A DNA stretch of 15,521 nucleotides from positions 1 to 15,521 of the forward strand of contig JAYPDM010000023.1 in NCBI GenBank assembly GCA_038125265.1. The letters are read 5' to 3'. The DNA is from JAURFX01 sp038125265. GTDB taxonomy: Bacteria > Pseudomonadota > Gammaproteobacteria > Steroidobacterales > Rariloculaceae. A program made the translations under genes and the position numbers. This document shows positions 1 through 7,037 of this stretch, one piece after another (the stretch's first letter is position 1; every line of letters begins with the position of its first letter). The notes under the pieces are model-generated. The model ran no database searches. It was not told the origin of the DNA and saw only the letters and a list, made by a program, of their open reading frames with translations.

Positions 1-546
1 CGATACGATCACTTTATTATGACTGTATCAATGACGGGTATATCCATACCAAATTTTGTTGTTGCTCCTTTATTGGTATTGTTTTTTGCTGTTACGCTGG
101 GCTGGTTACCAGCCGGGGGGCTTGGTGAAGGCGGATTTCAAAATTTTATTTTGCCGACAATCTCCCTTGCATTGCCACAGATTGCTTATATTGCAAGACT
201 GACCAGGGGCAGCATGATAGAAGTTCTAAGAAGTCAGTTTATTAGGACTGCGAGAGCGCAGGGATTAGCATTGCGCTCTATTATTTTGCATCATGCATTA
301 AAGCCAGCGCTGATGCCTGTTGTAACTTACCTTGGCCCAGCAACAGCAGGAATAATTACGGGCTCGGTGGTCATCGAACAAATATTTAGCATTCCTGGTC
401 TTGGTCGATTTTTTGTTCAAGGCGCACTAAACCGAGACTATACATTAGTAATGGGCGTTGTGGTTTTCTATGGCATTTTAATCATACTTTTTAATTTAAT
501 TGTTGATGTTATTTATGCCTACCTGGATCCAAAGCTAAGAAAATGA
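1..546 (+). CDS. oppB: Oligopeptide ABC transporter permease OppB (5' truncated by window edge)
   Basis: This is an inner-membrane permease that, with OppC, forms the channel through which imported peptides cross the membrane. The reading frame is open from base 1, and the six residues before the first in-window Met (RYDHFI) continue the family pattern, so the true start lies upstream. The 181 visible residues correspond to roughly the C-terminal 60% of a ~306-residue OppB. Visible features are hydrophobic membrane segments, the motif SIPNFVVAPLL, and the cytoplasmic EAA-type coupling loop (RTARAQGLALR, about 244-276) that contacts the ATPases. The end LDPKLRK matches the typical OppB terminus (DPKIR). 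The stop overlaps the oppC start as ATGA, implying coupled translation. Similarity to my memory of enterobacterial OppB is strong throughout, more than to DppB or NikB. The substrate-binding protein OppA is not in the window and would be expected upstream. Confidence 0.93.
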   Translation, partial: RYDHFIMTVSMTGISIPNFVVAPLLVLFFAVTLGWLPAGGLGEGGFQNFILPTISLALPQIAYIARLTRGSMIEVLRSQFIRTARAQGLALRSIILHHALKPALMPVVTYLGPATAGIITGSVVIEQIFSIPGLGRFFVQGALNRDYTLVMGVVVFYGILIILFNLIVDVIYAYLDPKLRK

Positions 547-1406
547 TCACCAAGCAATCAAGAAGCATATGGACAGAAGCATGGGGAGCCATTAAGAAAA
601 ACGCTCGAGCAAAGATCGCCTTTTATGTTTTATGTTTTATGGTTGTGTTTGTTGTTATTGGTCCTGTTTTCAGCTCATTTGCATACGATTTTACTGATTG
701 GTCATATCTTGCAATGCCGCCTAACTTTGAAAATGGACATATTTTAGGCACAGATTCTTTGGGAAGAGATGTTTATGTTCGTACGTTATACGGAGGCAGG
801 ATATCTTTGATGGTGGGCATTGTTTCAACCTTTGTTAGTCTCTTTATCGGGGTAAGCTATGGCGTGTTTTCTGGATACATGGGCGGCAAGATTGATGGGT
901 TTATGATGCGGGTCATTGATGTGATGTACGCACTGCCTTTTATGTTTTTTGTGATTTTATTGATGGTTTTTTTTGGGAGAAATATTTTTCTAATTTTTAT
1001 TGCGATAGGGGCGGTCAATTGGCTGGATATGGCAAGAATCGTAAGAGGCCAAACGCTTGCTTTAAAACAAAAAGAGTTTGTTGAGGCGGCACAGGCGCTT
1101 GGGGTCAGTACGTTTGCAATTATGCGAAGACATATCGTGCCAAACTTGCTAGGCGTTGTTGTCATATATATCACTTTAACCATCCCACAAGTAATCCTTG
1201 TAGAGTCTTTTTTGAGTTTTCTAGGCCTTGGGGTGCAAGAGCCTCTGACCTCATGGGGCATGCTCGTTAAGGAAGGCGCTGAGGACATGCAAAACACTCC
1301 CTGGCTATTAATCGTTCCAGCTATCTTCTTGGCTGCAACTTTATTTTGCTTTAATTTCTTAGGCGATGGCTTAAGGGATGCATTAGATCCGAGAGACCGA
1401 CAATGA
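543..1406 (+). CDS. oppC: Oligopeptide ABC transporter permease OppC
   Basis: This is the second membrane permease of the oligopeptide importer, pairing with OppB. The protein has 287 residues, about 15 fewer than enterobacterial OppC, with the difference at the N-terminus. It has one membrane helix near residues 26-46, then a periplasmic segment with the OppC hallmark HILGTDSLGRDVYVR (66-80). The core helices follow at about 89-112, 127-155, 202-222 and 253-275. The EAA coupling loop is at 181-200 (EAAQALG...IVP), and the end GDGLRDALDPRDR is typical of the family. The ATG lies in an ATGA overlap with oppB. The stop overlaps the next gene in the same way, so the three transporter genes form one coupled unit. 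Family assignment is strong; transport of peptides rather than another substrate is inferred from the close match to OppC. Confidence 0.95.
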   Translation: MITKQSRSIWTEAWGAIKKNARAKIAFYVLCFMVVFVVIGPVFSSFAYDFTDWSYLAMPPNFENGHILGTDSLGRDVYVRTLYGGRISLMVGIVSTFVSLFIGVSYGVFSGYMGGKIDGFMMRVIDVMYALPFMFFVILLMVFFGRNIFLIFIAIGAVNWLDMARIVRGQTLALKQKEFVEAAQALGVSTFAIMRRHIVPNLLGVVVIYITLTIPQVILVESFLSFLGLGVQEPLTSWGMLVKEGAEDMQNTPWLLIVPAIFLAATLFCFNFLGDGLRDALDPRDRQ

Positions 1407-3175
1407 TTCTTTCGATCAAAGGCTTATCAGTAACCTATCAATCAGATGATGGTCCAATTTTTGCTGTTAACGATATTGACTTGTCATTACAAGAAAAAGA
1501 AACCCTGGCTATTGTAGGAGAGTCTGGGTCTGGAAAAACGCAAAGCATGCTAAGCATTATTGGTCTTTTACCAGAAAATGCAAAAATAAAAGGTGAGGCA
1601 TTTTTTGACAATAAATTGCTTTTTAATCAAAGCAACAATCATACTGCTGAATATAGGGGCCATGAAATAGGCATGATCTTTCAGGACCCTATGACCTCGC
1701 TTAATCCTTATCTAACCATTGAAGAACAGCTTGGCCTTGTATTGAAAAAACATTTACCAGATGAGGATCATAGAAAAATAATTTTAGAGGCCCTAAATGA
1801 TGTAAAAATTCCGGACGCTGTGTCAAAAATGAATCAATATCCCCATGAGCTTTCTGGGGGTATGCGGCAGCGGGTCATGATTGCTTCTGTGCTCATGCTT
1901 AAGCCCAAAATACTGATTGCCGATGAGCCAACAACGGCCTTGGATGTTACAGTGCAGGCACAGATTTTAGCCTTGATCAAAGAGCTTAAGGATCAAATTG
2001 ATACTTCAATAATTTTCATTACTCATGACCTAGGAGTGGTTGCCGGCATAAGCGACAGAGTGGTCGTAATGGAGAAAGGAAAAATTGTGGAGGAGGGAAC
2101 TCCTGAGGCAATTTATCATGCGCCTAAACACCCATACACACAAAAATTAATTGCCTCTATCCCAAGGGTCGATGAAAAAAACTTGAATCATCAAGCTACC
2201 TTTCTCAACAAAAGCATTGATGCTGAAAATATCAGCATGGACTATAAAATAAAAAAAGGTTGGTGGGCTTTTGATACATTAAAGGCCGTCAGAAATGTAT
2301 CTTGTGAGCTGGGGCAAGGAGAAATTCTTGGGGTTGTTGGAGAATCAGGATGCGGTAAGTCCACGCTCGCTAAATCGCTTGCGACGATGATTTATCCAAC
2401 TAAAGGCAAGCTTAAAATCTTTGGCGAAGAGGCTGCTATTGGTAACCAAAGCCTAAAAAAAATCACCCAAAAAGAAGTTCAAATGATCTTTCAGGACCCT
2501 ATGTCTTCGATGAACCCAAGAATGAACATTGAAAGCATTTTATCGGAGCCATTATGGACACATAGCCCGAACATGGAAAAGGCGTCTGTCAGAGAAAAGG
2601 TTATCAGTGCTCTTGAAAGGGTTGGGCTCGATAGCAGTGCATTGTTTAGATATCCGCATGAGTTTTCTGGTGGGCAATGCCAGAGAATTGTCATTGCTAG
2701 AGCCTTAATGCTTAAGCCAAAAGTCATTATTTGTGATGAGCCAGTTAGCGCCTTAGATGTATCTATAAGAAAACAAGTGCTTGAATTATTGTTAACTATA
2801 AGGAAAGAAATTAACGCTTCATTGTTATTTATCAGTCATGATTTGAGCGTTGTCAGGCAGATTTGTGACAATGTCATGGTAATGTACTTGGGCCAAGTGG
2901 TGGAACAAGCCGAGGTCAATGAGCTTTTTGATAGCCCTAAGCACCCATACACAAAAGCTTTAATTGAGGCAGTGCCCATACCAGATCCATACATCCAAAA
3001 ACAAAGAGAGCTGAAGCTGATGGATGGAGATCCTCCTTCACCTATAAATTTGCCCAGTGGATGTAGCTTTGCAGGCAGGTGTGCGTTTAACAATGACCAA
3101 TGCAAAAGCGAACAACAATTGATCAAAATAGATAGCAGTCTGGTAGCGTGTATTAGAGCAAGGGAAATTAATTGA
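1403..3175 (+). CDS. oppDF: Fused oligopeptide ABC transporter ATPase (OppD-OppF fusion)
   Basis: This single 590-residue protein supplies both ATP-binding subunits of the peptide importer, which enterobacteria encode as separate OppD and OppF. The first half has Walker A GESGSGKT (39-46), Q-loop FQDP (Q93), signature LSGGM (150-154), Walker B LIADE (D174, E175) and switch His208, a typical OppD pattern. The second half has Walker A GESGCGKS (313-320), Q364, signature FSGGQCQR (421-428), Walker B IICDEP (442-447) and His479, a typical OppF pattern. Each half is followed by the oligopeptide-type HPYT motif (243-246, 514-517). A four-Cys tail (C554, C560, C567, C583), like the C-terminal metal or Fe-S cluster region of this family, exists only once, at the end. 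The OppD half has lost its own tail. All catalytic residues are present in both halves. It overlaps oppC (ATGA) and rsmG (TTGA). Similar fusions are known in YejF and GsiA. Confidence 0.94.
   Translation: MILSIKGLSVTYQSDDGPIFAVNDIDLSLQEKETLAIVGESGSGKTQSMLSIIGLLPENAKIKGEAFFDNKLLFNQSNNHTAEYRGHEIGMIFQDPMTSLNPYLTIEEQLGLVLKKHLPDEDHRKIILEALNDVKIPDAVSKMNQYPHELSGGMRQRVMIASVLMLKPKILIADEPTTALDVTVQAQILALIKELKDQIDTSIIFITHDLGVVAGISDRVVVMEKGKIVEEGTPEAIYHAPKHPYTQKLIASIPRVDEKNLNHQATFLNKSIDAENISMDYKIKKGWWAFDTLKAVRNVSCELGQGEILGVVGESGCGKSTLAKSLATMIYPTKGKLKIFGEEAAIGNQSLKKITQKEVQMIFQDPMSSMNPRMNIESILSEPLWTHSPNMEKASVREKVISALERVGLDSSALFRYPHEFSGGQCQRIVIARALMLKPKVIICDEPVSALDVSIRKQVLELLLTIRKEINASLLFISHDLSVVRQICDNVMVMYLGQVVEQAEVNELFDSPKHPYTKALIEAVPIPDPYIQKQRELKLMDGDPPSPINLPSGCSFAGRCAFNNDQCKSEQQLIKIDSSLVACIRAREIN
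1673..1693 (+). repeat. 21-nt exact repeat, copy 1 (Q-loop of first ATPase half)
   Basis: This stretch encodes MIFQDPM at the Q-loop of the OppD half and is identical base for base to 2483-2503 in the OppF half. Both halves share the protein motif by ancestry, but identity also at the synonymous positions is more than the motif requires. It may reflect gene conversion between halves or simple chance and codon bias. Confidence 0.85.
2483..2503 (+). repeat. 21-nt exact repeat, copy 2 (Q-loop of second ATPase half)
   Basis: This is the second copy of the repeat at 1673-1693, again encoding MIFQDPM, here in the OppF half of the fused ATPase. The next codons differ (ACC TCG versus TCT TCG), so the exact identity is local. 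Confidence 0.85.
3161..3165 (+). promoter_or_regulatory. Shine-Dalgarno site supporting the TTG start of rsmG
   Basis: AGGGA lies six bases before the TTG at 3172, inside the end of oppDF. The good spacing, and the lack of a nearby in-frame ATG before the conserved N-terminal region, favour TTG as the real start. Confidence 0.55.
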
Positions 3176-3801
3176 ATTTCTCACTCGAGGCATTTAAGTC
3201 AAAACTTCTCGAGGCTCAGCCACTAAAAATTCATTTAAAGACCATTGAACGTCTCTATCAATTTTATGAATTACTGATTCAATGGAATAAAATTCACAAT
3301 TTAACCGGCCCCTTGTCATTTGAGAGTATTGTTTACAGACACTGCATTGAGTGTTTGGCACTAAGTGAATTGATTGATACTGAATGCATTTATGACTTAG
3401 GATCGGGCGCTGGATTACCAGGCATACCGCTGGCTATGTATTTGCCAAACAAAAAGTTTTTTTTGGTCGAGAGCAGACAGAAGAGAGTCCAGTTTATGAG
3501 AACAGCGCTGTTGAACCTTAAGATAGATAATGTAGAAATTTTTCATGGAAGAATTGAAGAATTAAAACAAAGCGAAAATCATATTTCCTTTTTGGCAAGA
3601 GCATTAGCTAAGCCGCAAGAGGTAATTCGACTTGTCAGCGATATATTTAAAATAGGTGACCAGCTTATTATTCCATCCCAAAAAAAACTAGATACAGAGA
3701 CTTTAGAGATAAATAAATCATGCTATAAAGTAGTGGTGAGGGAGTTTTCGAAAGAATTAAAATTAAACACAGCAGCGCTTCTCATCGCAAGACAACAATG
3801 A
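3172..3801 (+). CDS. rsmG: 16S rRNA (guanine-N7)-methyltransferase RsmG (GidB)
   Basis: RsmG is a cytosolic SAM-dependent enzyme that makes m7G at G527 of 16S rRNA in the 530 loop. It has 209 residues, the usual family length. Visible motifs are WNKIHNLT (38-45), RH (56-57) before the SAM domain, the SAM-binding glycine loop DLGSGAGLPGIPLA (75-88), an acidic residue in FLVES (97-101), and RALA (143-146). It starts at TTG, overlapping the oppDF stop as TTGA, with a well-placed AGGGA upstream. Its stop overlaps the parA ATG (ATGA). Oddities: the common HxxDSL is HCIECL here, the motif-2 acid is Glu (VES) where gammaproteobacteria usually have Asp (LDS), and the usual ALKG-type motif is replaced by IIPSQKK. 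These traits partly recall alphaproteobacterial RsmG, which is only an impression from memory. The family call itself is secure. Confidence 0.92.
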   Translation: MNFSLEAFKSKLLEAQPLKIHLKTIERLYQFYELLIQWNKIHNLTGPLSFESIVYRHCIECLALSELIDTECIYDLGSGAGLPGIPLAMYLPNKKFFLVESRQKRVQFMRTALLNLKIDNVEIFHGRIEELKQSENHISFLARALAKPQEVIRLVSDIFKIGDQLIIPSQKKLDTETLEINKSCYKVVVREFSKELKLNTAALLIARQQ

Positions 3802-4586
3802 CAAAGAACATAATATCTGTTGCAAATCAAAAGGGTGGTGTTGGCAAGACAACAACTGCAGTGAACTTAGCATGCGCATTAGGATTGGCAGGGGAGAATA
3901 CATTGCTCATCGACTTAGACCCTCAAGGCAATGCCACGATGGGTTGCGGTATCAATAAATTAGAGCTTGAGACCGTTATCGGGGACGTTTTAATCAATGG
4001 CATAGCATTAAAGGAGGCTATTAGGCCCGCTAACAATGAATCAATATTTGTTGCTCCATCGAATCAGCAGACCACCGTCGCAGAGGTTCAATTGCTTTCA
4101 ATGGAAGGGAGAGAATTTCAGCTTAAAAAGGCAATAGAGACCATTTATGATGACTATGATTATATTGTCATTGACTGCCCGCCCACATTAAATATGCTTA
4201 CGGTCAACGCACTAGCCGCCTCGCAAAGCGTATTAATACCCATGCAATGCGAATATTACGCCCTTGAGGGACTGTCATCATTAACCCAGACGATCCAGAG
4301 GATTAAAGAAACATCAAATCCGAGTCTTGAAATTTATGGTATTTTAAGAACGATGTACGACCCAAGAAATAATCTAGCGCTCGAAGTTTCCGGGCAGCTC
4401 TCTGAATATTTTGGAGATCGATTATTTACGACGATTATCCCAAGAAATGTAAGGTTAGCAGAGGCCCCTAGTTTTGGACGGTCTGTTATGTCGCATGACT
4501 TAGGGTCTAAGGGCGCCCAGGCCTATTTAGCACTCGCTGGAGAGGTTTTGAGAAGAGACCAAAACACAAGGGGCGCAAATGTCTAA
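3798..4586 (+). CDS. parA: Chromosome partitioning ATPase ParA (Soj)
   Basis: ParA is a nucleoid-binding ATPase that works with ParB-parS to segregate newly copied chromosome origins. The protein has 262 residues. The deviant Walker A KGGVGKT (12-18) carries the signature first Lys, the A' motif is LLIDLDPQGNAT (36-47), and Walker B is VIDCPP (124-129). Further on, PMQCEYYALEGL and IPRNVRLAEAPS are the standard chromosomal ParA/Soj signatures. There is no N-terminal HTH extension, so it is the small chromosomal type and not a P1-plasmid ParA. The ATG overlaps the rsmG stop (ATGA), and the 3' end overlaps parB by 8 nt. Its place between rsmG and the atp operon matches pseudomonads and many other gammaproteobacteria, and implies an origin-proximal location. 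Confidence 0.97.
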   Translation: MTKNIISVANQKGGVGKTTTAVNLACALGLAGENTLLIDLDPQGNATMGCGINKLELETVIGDVLINGIALKEAIRPANNESIFVAPSNQQTTVAEVQLLSMEGREFQLKKAIETIYDDYDYIVIDCPPTLNMLTVNALAASQSVLIPMQCEYYALEGLSSLTQTIQRIKETSNPSLEIYGILRTMYDPRNNLALEVSGQLSEYFGDRLFTTIIPRNVRLAEAPSFGRSVMSHDLGSKGAQAYLALAGEVLRRDQNTRGANV

Positions 4587-5451
4587 GAGAAAAAGCTTAG
4601 GCACCGGATTGGATGCGCTTTTAGGGACGGGTACTGTTGAAAAAAGTTTGCCACAGAAAGAAGACGATAAGAGTTACAAAAATATTCCTATTGTTAACCT
4701 CCATCCTTGCGAATTTCAGCCAAGAAAAGATTTTAAAAAGGAGCAACTCCAGGAGCTTGCGAGCTCAATTAGGGAGCAAGGAATCATACAGCCCATCATT
4801 GTTCGCGTCTCCGGATCACAAGCTAACTATTTTGAAATTGTAGCGGGCGAGCGACGCTGGAGGGCGGCTCAATTAGCAGAGCTTGAGACCCTTCCTGCTA
4901 TCGTTAGGAAGCTGTCAGATGATCAGGTTATGGCCATGGCGCTCATTGAGAATATTCAAAGAGAGGACCTTAACGCAATAGAGGAGGCACAGGCACTTAA
5001 AAGACTGGTTGATGATTTAGGCATGAGCCATGAAGAGGTTGGCAAGGCCGTAGGTAGGTCAAGAGAGTCGGTATCAAACATGATCCGCCTCATAGATCTC
5101 CCTGAGGCGGTTAGGGCTATGGTGGTTGATGGTGATTTGAGCATGGGTCATGCCAGAGCTTTGCTCGGCGTTGGTGAGAGAGGTAGCATCATTTCTTTGG
5201 CAAACAGAGTTAAGCTAGAGGGCCTGAGTGTTAGAAAAACCGAGCGACTCGTACAATTTCAGAAGAAAAAAACCAATAATAAATCTCAGGCTCACCCCAG
5301 AGATCCGGATCTATTAATTCTAGAGCGAGAGCTTGGAGAATTATTGGGCTCAAGGGTAACGATTAGGAGCGACAAAAGAGGCGGTACGTTAACATTCAAG
5401 TTTTTCAGCAATGATGAGCTTCAAGGCATCATTGATAGACTAAAAAGATGA
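4579..5451 (+). CDS. parB: Chromosome partitioning protein ParB (Spo0J), CTPase and parS-binding
   Basis: ParB binds parS sites near the origin, spreads as a CTP-dependent clamp, and stimulates ParA. The protein has 290 residues. The N-terminus KRKSLGTGLDALLG (3-16) is the conserved ParA-contact region. The ParB/CTP-binding domain includes GERRWRA (90-96) and ENIQRE (124-129), both needed for nucleotide binding in the family. The helix-turn-helix is near 149-174 (MSHEEVGKAVGRSRESVSNMI), followed by the linker and a C-terminal dimerisation segment ending at DRLKR. The start is an ATG with an AAGGGG-like Shine-Dalgarno at about 4568-4573, inside the parA end, and overlaps parA by 8 nt. No parS-like 16-mer palindrome is seen within the window, so its targets lie elsewhere. 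A gap of 20 nt separates it from atpI. Confidence 0.97.
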   Translation: MSKRKSLGTGLDALLGTGTVEKSLPQKEDDKSYKNIPIVNLHPCEFQPRKDFKKEQLQELASSIREQGIIQPIIVRVSGSQANYFEIVAGERRWRAAQLAELETLPAIVRKLSDDQVMAMALIENIQREDLNAIEEAQALKRLVDDLGMSHEEVGKAVGRSRESVSNMIRLIDLPEAVRAMVVDGDLSMGHARALLGVGERGSIISLANRVKLEGLSVRKTERLVQFQKKKTNNKSQAHPRDPDLLILERELGELLGSRVTIRSDKRGGTLTFKFFSNDELQGIIDRLKR

Positions 5452-5471
5452 ATTGTCATTTAGCTTAATTC

Positions 5472-5849
5472 ATGCCCATATCGCATAATCAGGCTAAAAA
5501 AATAGTTTTTAAATTAATGTTATTTCAGCTGCTCATTGGCCTGATTGGTGCTGGTTGTTTTGCACTTATTGGGGGTGAAATTTATCTCATTTCTTCTGTT
5601 TTAGGGGTATTAACGATCTGGGCTGGAACCTTGCTGGCTTACATTAAAAACTTTATGAGAATAATTTCGAAAATTGAGCAATCTTTTCGCTCATTTTTTC
5701 AAACTTCCATGCTAAAATACGGGCTCTCAGCGACCTTGGCTGGGATATTTATTTTAAATTTTGAATTAGAATTCGTTCCTTTTGTTGGGGGCATGATTAT
5801 AACGGTCATAGGATATTGGCCGATGTTAATTTTGGATAAAAGCAGTTAG
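5472..5849 (+). CDS. atpI: ATP synthase accessory protein AtpI
   Basis: AtpI is a small inner-membrane protein at the head of the atp operon, thought to help assemble the subunit-c ring or the Fo sector; it is not essential for activity in species tested. The 125 residues match the ~126 of enterobacterial AtpI. Four hydrophobic helices are visible, in two pairs: about 15-35 and 38-58, then about 78-93 and 98-120, the last pair ending GYWPMLIL. There is little sequence conservation, so the call rests on length, topology and position directly before atpB. No good Shine-Dalgarno is visible before the ATG, so expression may be low or coupled to parB 20 nt upstream. The gap to atpB is only 6 nt. 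Confidence 0.9.
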   Translation: MPISHNQAKKIVFKLMLFQLLIGLIGAGCFALIGGEIYLISSVLGVLTIWAGTLLAYIKNFMRIISKIEQSFRSFFQTSMLKYGLSATLAGIFILNFELEFVPFVGGMIITVIGYWPMLILDKSS

Positions 5850-5855
5850 CTAAAA

Positions 5856-6704
5856 ATGGAAGAAGAAATTCATCACGGGCCAGCCTCATCGACTGACTAT
5901 ATAAGTCATCATCTTACCAATCTGCATACCGGTGAGGGTTTCTGGAATTTTCATATCGATACCATTTTCTATACAGTTCTATTGGCGGGTATCTTTATTG
6001 GATTGTTTTTCTCGGTTGCCAGAAAAGCAACGTCTGGCGTGCCCAACAGAACTCAAAATTTTGTCGAAATATTAGTCGAATTTGTGGATGCTCAGGTTAA
6101 AGACTGCTTCCATGGACAAAGCAGGCTGATCGCACCCTTAGCTTTAACTATTTTTTGTCTTGTGTTTCTAATGAATTTTATGGACCTTGTGCCCGTTGAT
6201 CTTCTTCCTGAAATTGGCTTAATGGCTGGCATTGAGTACATGAAGGTAGTTCCAACTACTGACCTTAATACAACTTTTGCTATGTCCATCTCTGTTTTTA
6301 TTCTGATTATCTATTACAGTATCAAGGCGAAAGGCGGCGTAGGTTTTGCTAAAGAAATCTTCTTTCATCCCTTTGGTAAATGGTTGCTGCCATTCAACTT
6401 TATACTCAAAATTATTGAAGAGTGTGCCAAGCCTGTTTCTTTGGCTTTGCGGCTCTTTGGAAATCTTTATGCAGGCGAGCTGATCTTTATCCTAATTGCA
6501 TTGTTTACCCTTGCGATGGGAGCAAACGAGCTCTCTGAAATACTTCATAATTTACTTACACCAGGCTCAATTATTTTATTTATTGTGCAACTTTTACTTG
6601 GGTTAATCTGGGCGCTTTTTCATATTGCAGTGATTACCCTTCAGGCTTTTATTTTCATGATGCTTGCTATTGTTTATCTAAGCATGGCGCATGATACACA
6701 TTAA
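5856..6704 (+). CDS. atpB: F1Fo ATP synthase subunit a
   Basis: Subunit a is the stationary Fo membrane subunit that provides the two proton half-channels beside the c-ring. The protein has 282 residues, a normal length, with several membrane helices. The essential Arg is R199 in SLALRLFGNLYAGEL (195-209), equivalent to E. coli aR210, and E208 corresponds to aE219. H256 and Q263 in the last helices (FHIAVITLQAF) correspond to E. coli H245 and Q252. The N-terminus contains SHHLTNL and a W/H-rich pre-helix segment as in pseudomonads, and the end YLSMAHDTH is also of that type. It is followed by 25 nt with a strong Shine-Dalgarno for atpE. All residues needed for proton translocation are present. 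Confidence 0.98.
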   Translation: MEEEIHHGPASSTDYISHHLTNLHTGEGFWNFHIDTIFYTVLLAGIFIGLFFSVARKATSGVPNRTQNFVEILVEFVDAQVKDCFHGQSRLIAPLALTIFCLVFLMNFMDLVPVDLLPEIGLMAGIEYMKVVPTTDLNTTFAMSISVFILIIYYSIKAKGGVGFAKEIFFHPFGKWLLPFNFILKIIEECAKPVSLALRLFGNLYAGELIFILIALFTLAMGANELSEILHNLLTPGSIILFIVQLLLGLIWALFHIAVITLQAFIFMMLAIVYLSMAHDTH

Positions 6705-6718
6705 TTATTTTTAACTAG

Positions 6719-6723
6719 AGGAG
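6719..6723 (+). promoter_or_regulatory. Strong ribosome binding site for atpE
   Basis: AGGAG lies six bases upstream of the atpE ATG at 6730 and is among the best Shine-Dalgarno sites in the window. This suits the high copy number needed for subunit c (about ten per enzyme). Confidence 0.7.
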
Positions 6724-6729
6724 AAAAAG

Positions 6730-7017
6730 ATGGAATTAGCGGCAATGGTCTCAAATATTCAAGGAATGACCGCAATCGCTGTTGGAATTATCATGGGCTT
6801 TGGTGCCCTTGGTACTGCGATTGGGTTTGGTATTTTAGGTGGTAGGTTCTTAGAGGGGGCTGCAAGACAGCCCGAGCTTGTGCCTATGTTGCAAGTAAAA
6901 ATGTTTATCGTGGCAGGTCTTTTGGATGCTGTGACAATGATCGGTGTAGGTGTTGCATTGTTTTTTGCATTCGCTAACCCATTCCTATCAGCAGCGACAG
7001 GGATAGTCGGCGCCTAA
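6730..7017 (+). CDS. atpE: F1Fo ATP synthase subunit c (proteolipid, c-ring)
   Basis: Subunit c is the small two-helix hairpin that forms the rotating ring of Fo. The protein has 95 residues. Helix 1 is glycine-rich (about 14-40), the polar loop is ARQPEL (45-50) with the conserved RQP, and helix 2 carries the ion-binding carboxylate D66 in AGLLDAVTMIGVG (62-74). Asp followed by Ala, and lack of the Gln/Glu/Ser-Thr sodium set, indicates a proton-driven enzyme. Compared with E. coli (79 residues, D61) it has about 5 extra N-terminal and 11 extra C-terminal residues. The ANPF segment after helix 2 matches pseudomonad-type subunit c, so the extension is not strange. Translation is probably boosted by the AGGAG six bases upstream. 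Confidence 0.98.
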   Translation: MELAAMVSNIQGMTAIAVGIIMGFGALGTAIGFGILGGRFLEGAARQPELVPMLQVKMFIVAGLLDAVTMIGVGVALFFAFANPFLSAATGIVGA

Positions 7018-7037
7018 GCATTATCAAGGACTAAGAT

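Noticed and set aside
857..1297. Open frame on the minus strand inside oppC, and similar minus-strand frames inside oppDF, parB, atp and glm genes
   Set aside because: They lie wholly within strongly conserved + strand genes, have no recognisable domains or ribosome binding sites, and look like by-products of codon use.
5430..5490. Promoter-like TTGTCA (5453-5458) and CATAAT (5484-5489) at the parB-atpI junction
   Set aside because: The spacing between the hexamers is 25 nt, far from 17, and other spacings give poor matches. A promoter for atp genes may exist but I cannot support this one.
6730..7017. Subunit c longer than E. coli (95 versus 79 residues) as a novel variant
   Set aside because: The extra residues are at the ends, the ANPF extension is typical of pseudomonad-type subunit c, and the RQP loop and D66 are normal.
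6730..7017. Sodium-driven ATP synthase
   Set aside because: The ion site has Asp followed by Ala (LLDAV) without the Gln and Glu-Ser/Thr pattern of sodium-binding c subunits, so proton coupling is indicated.
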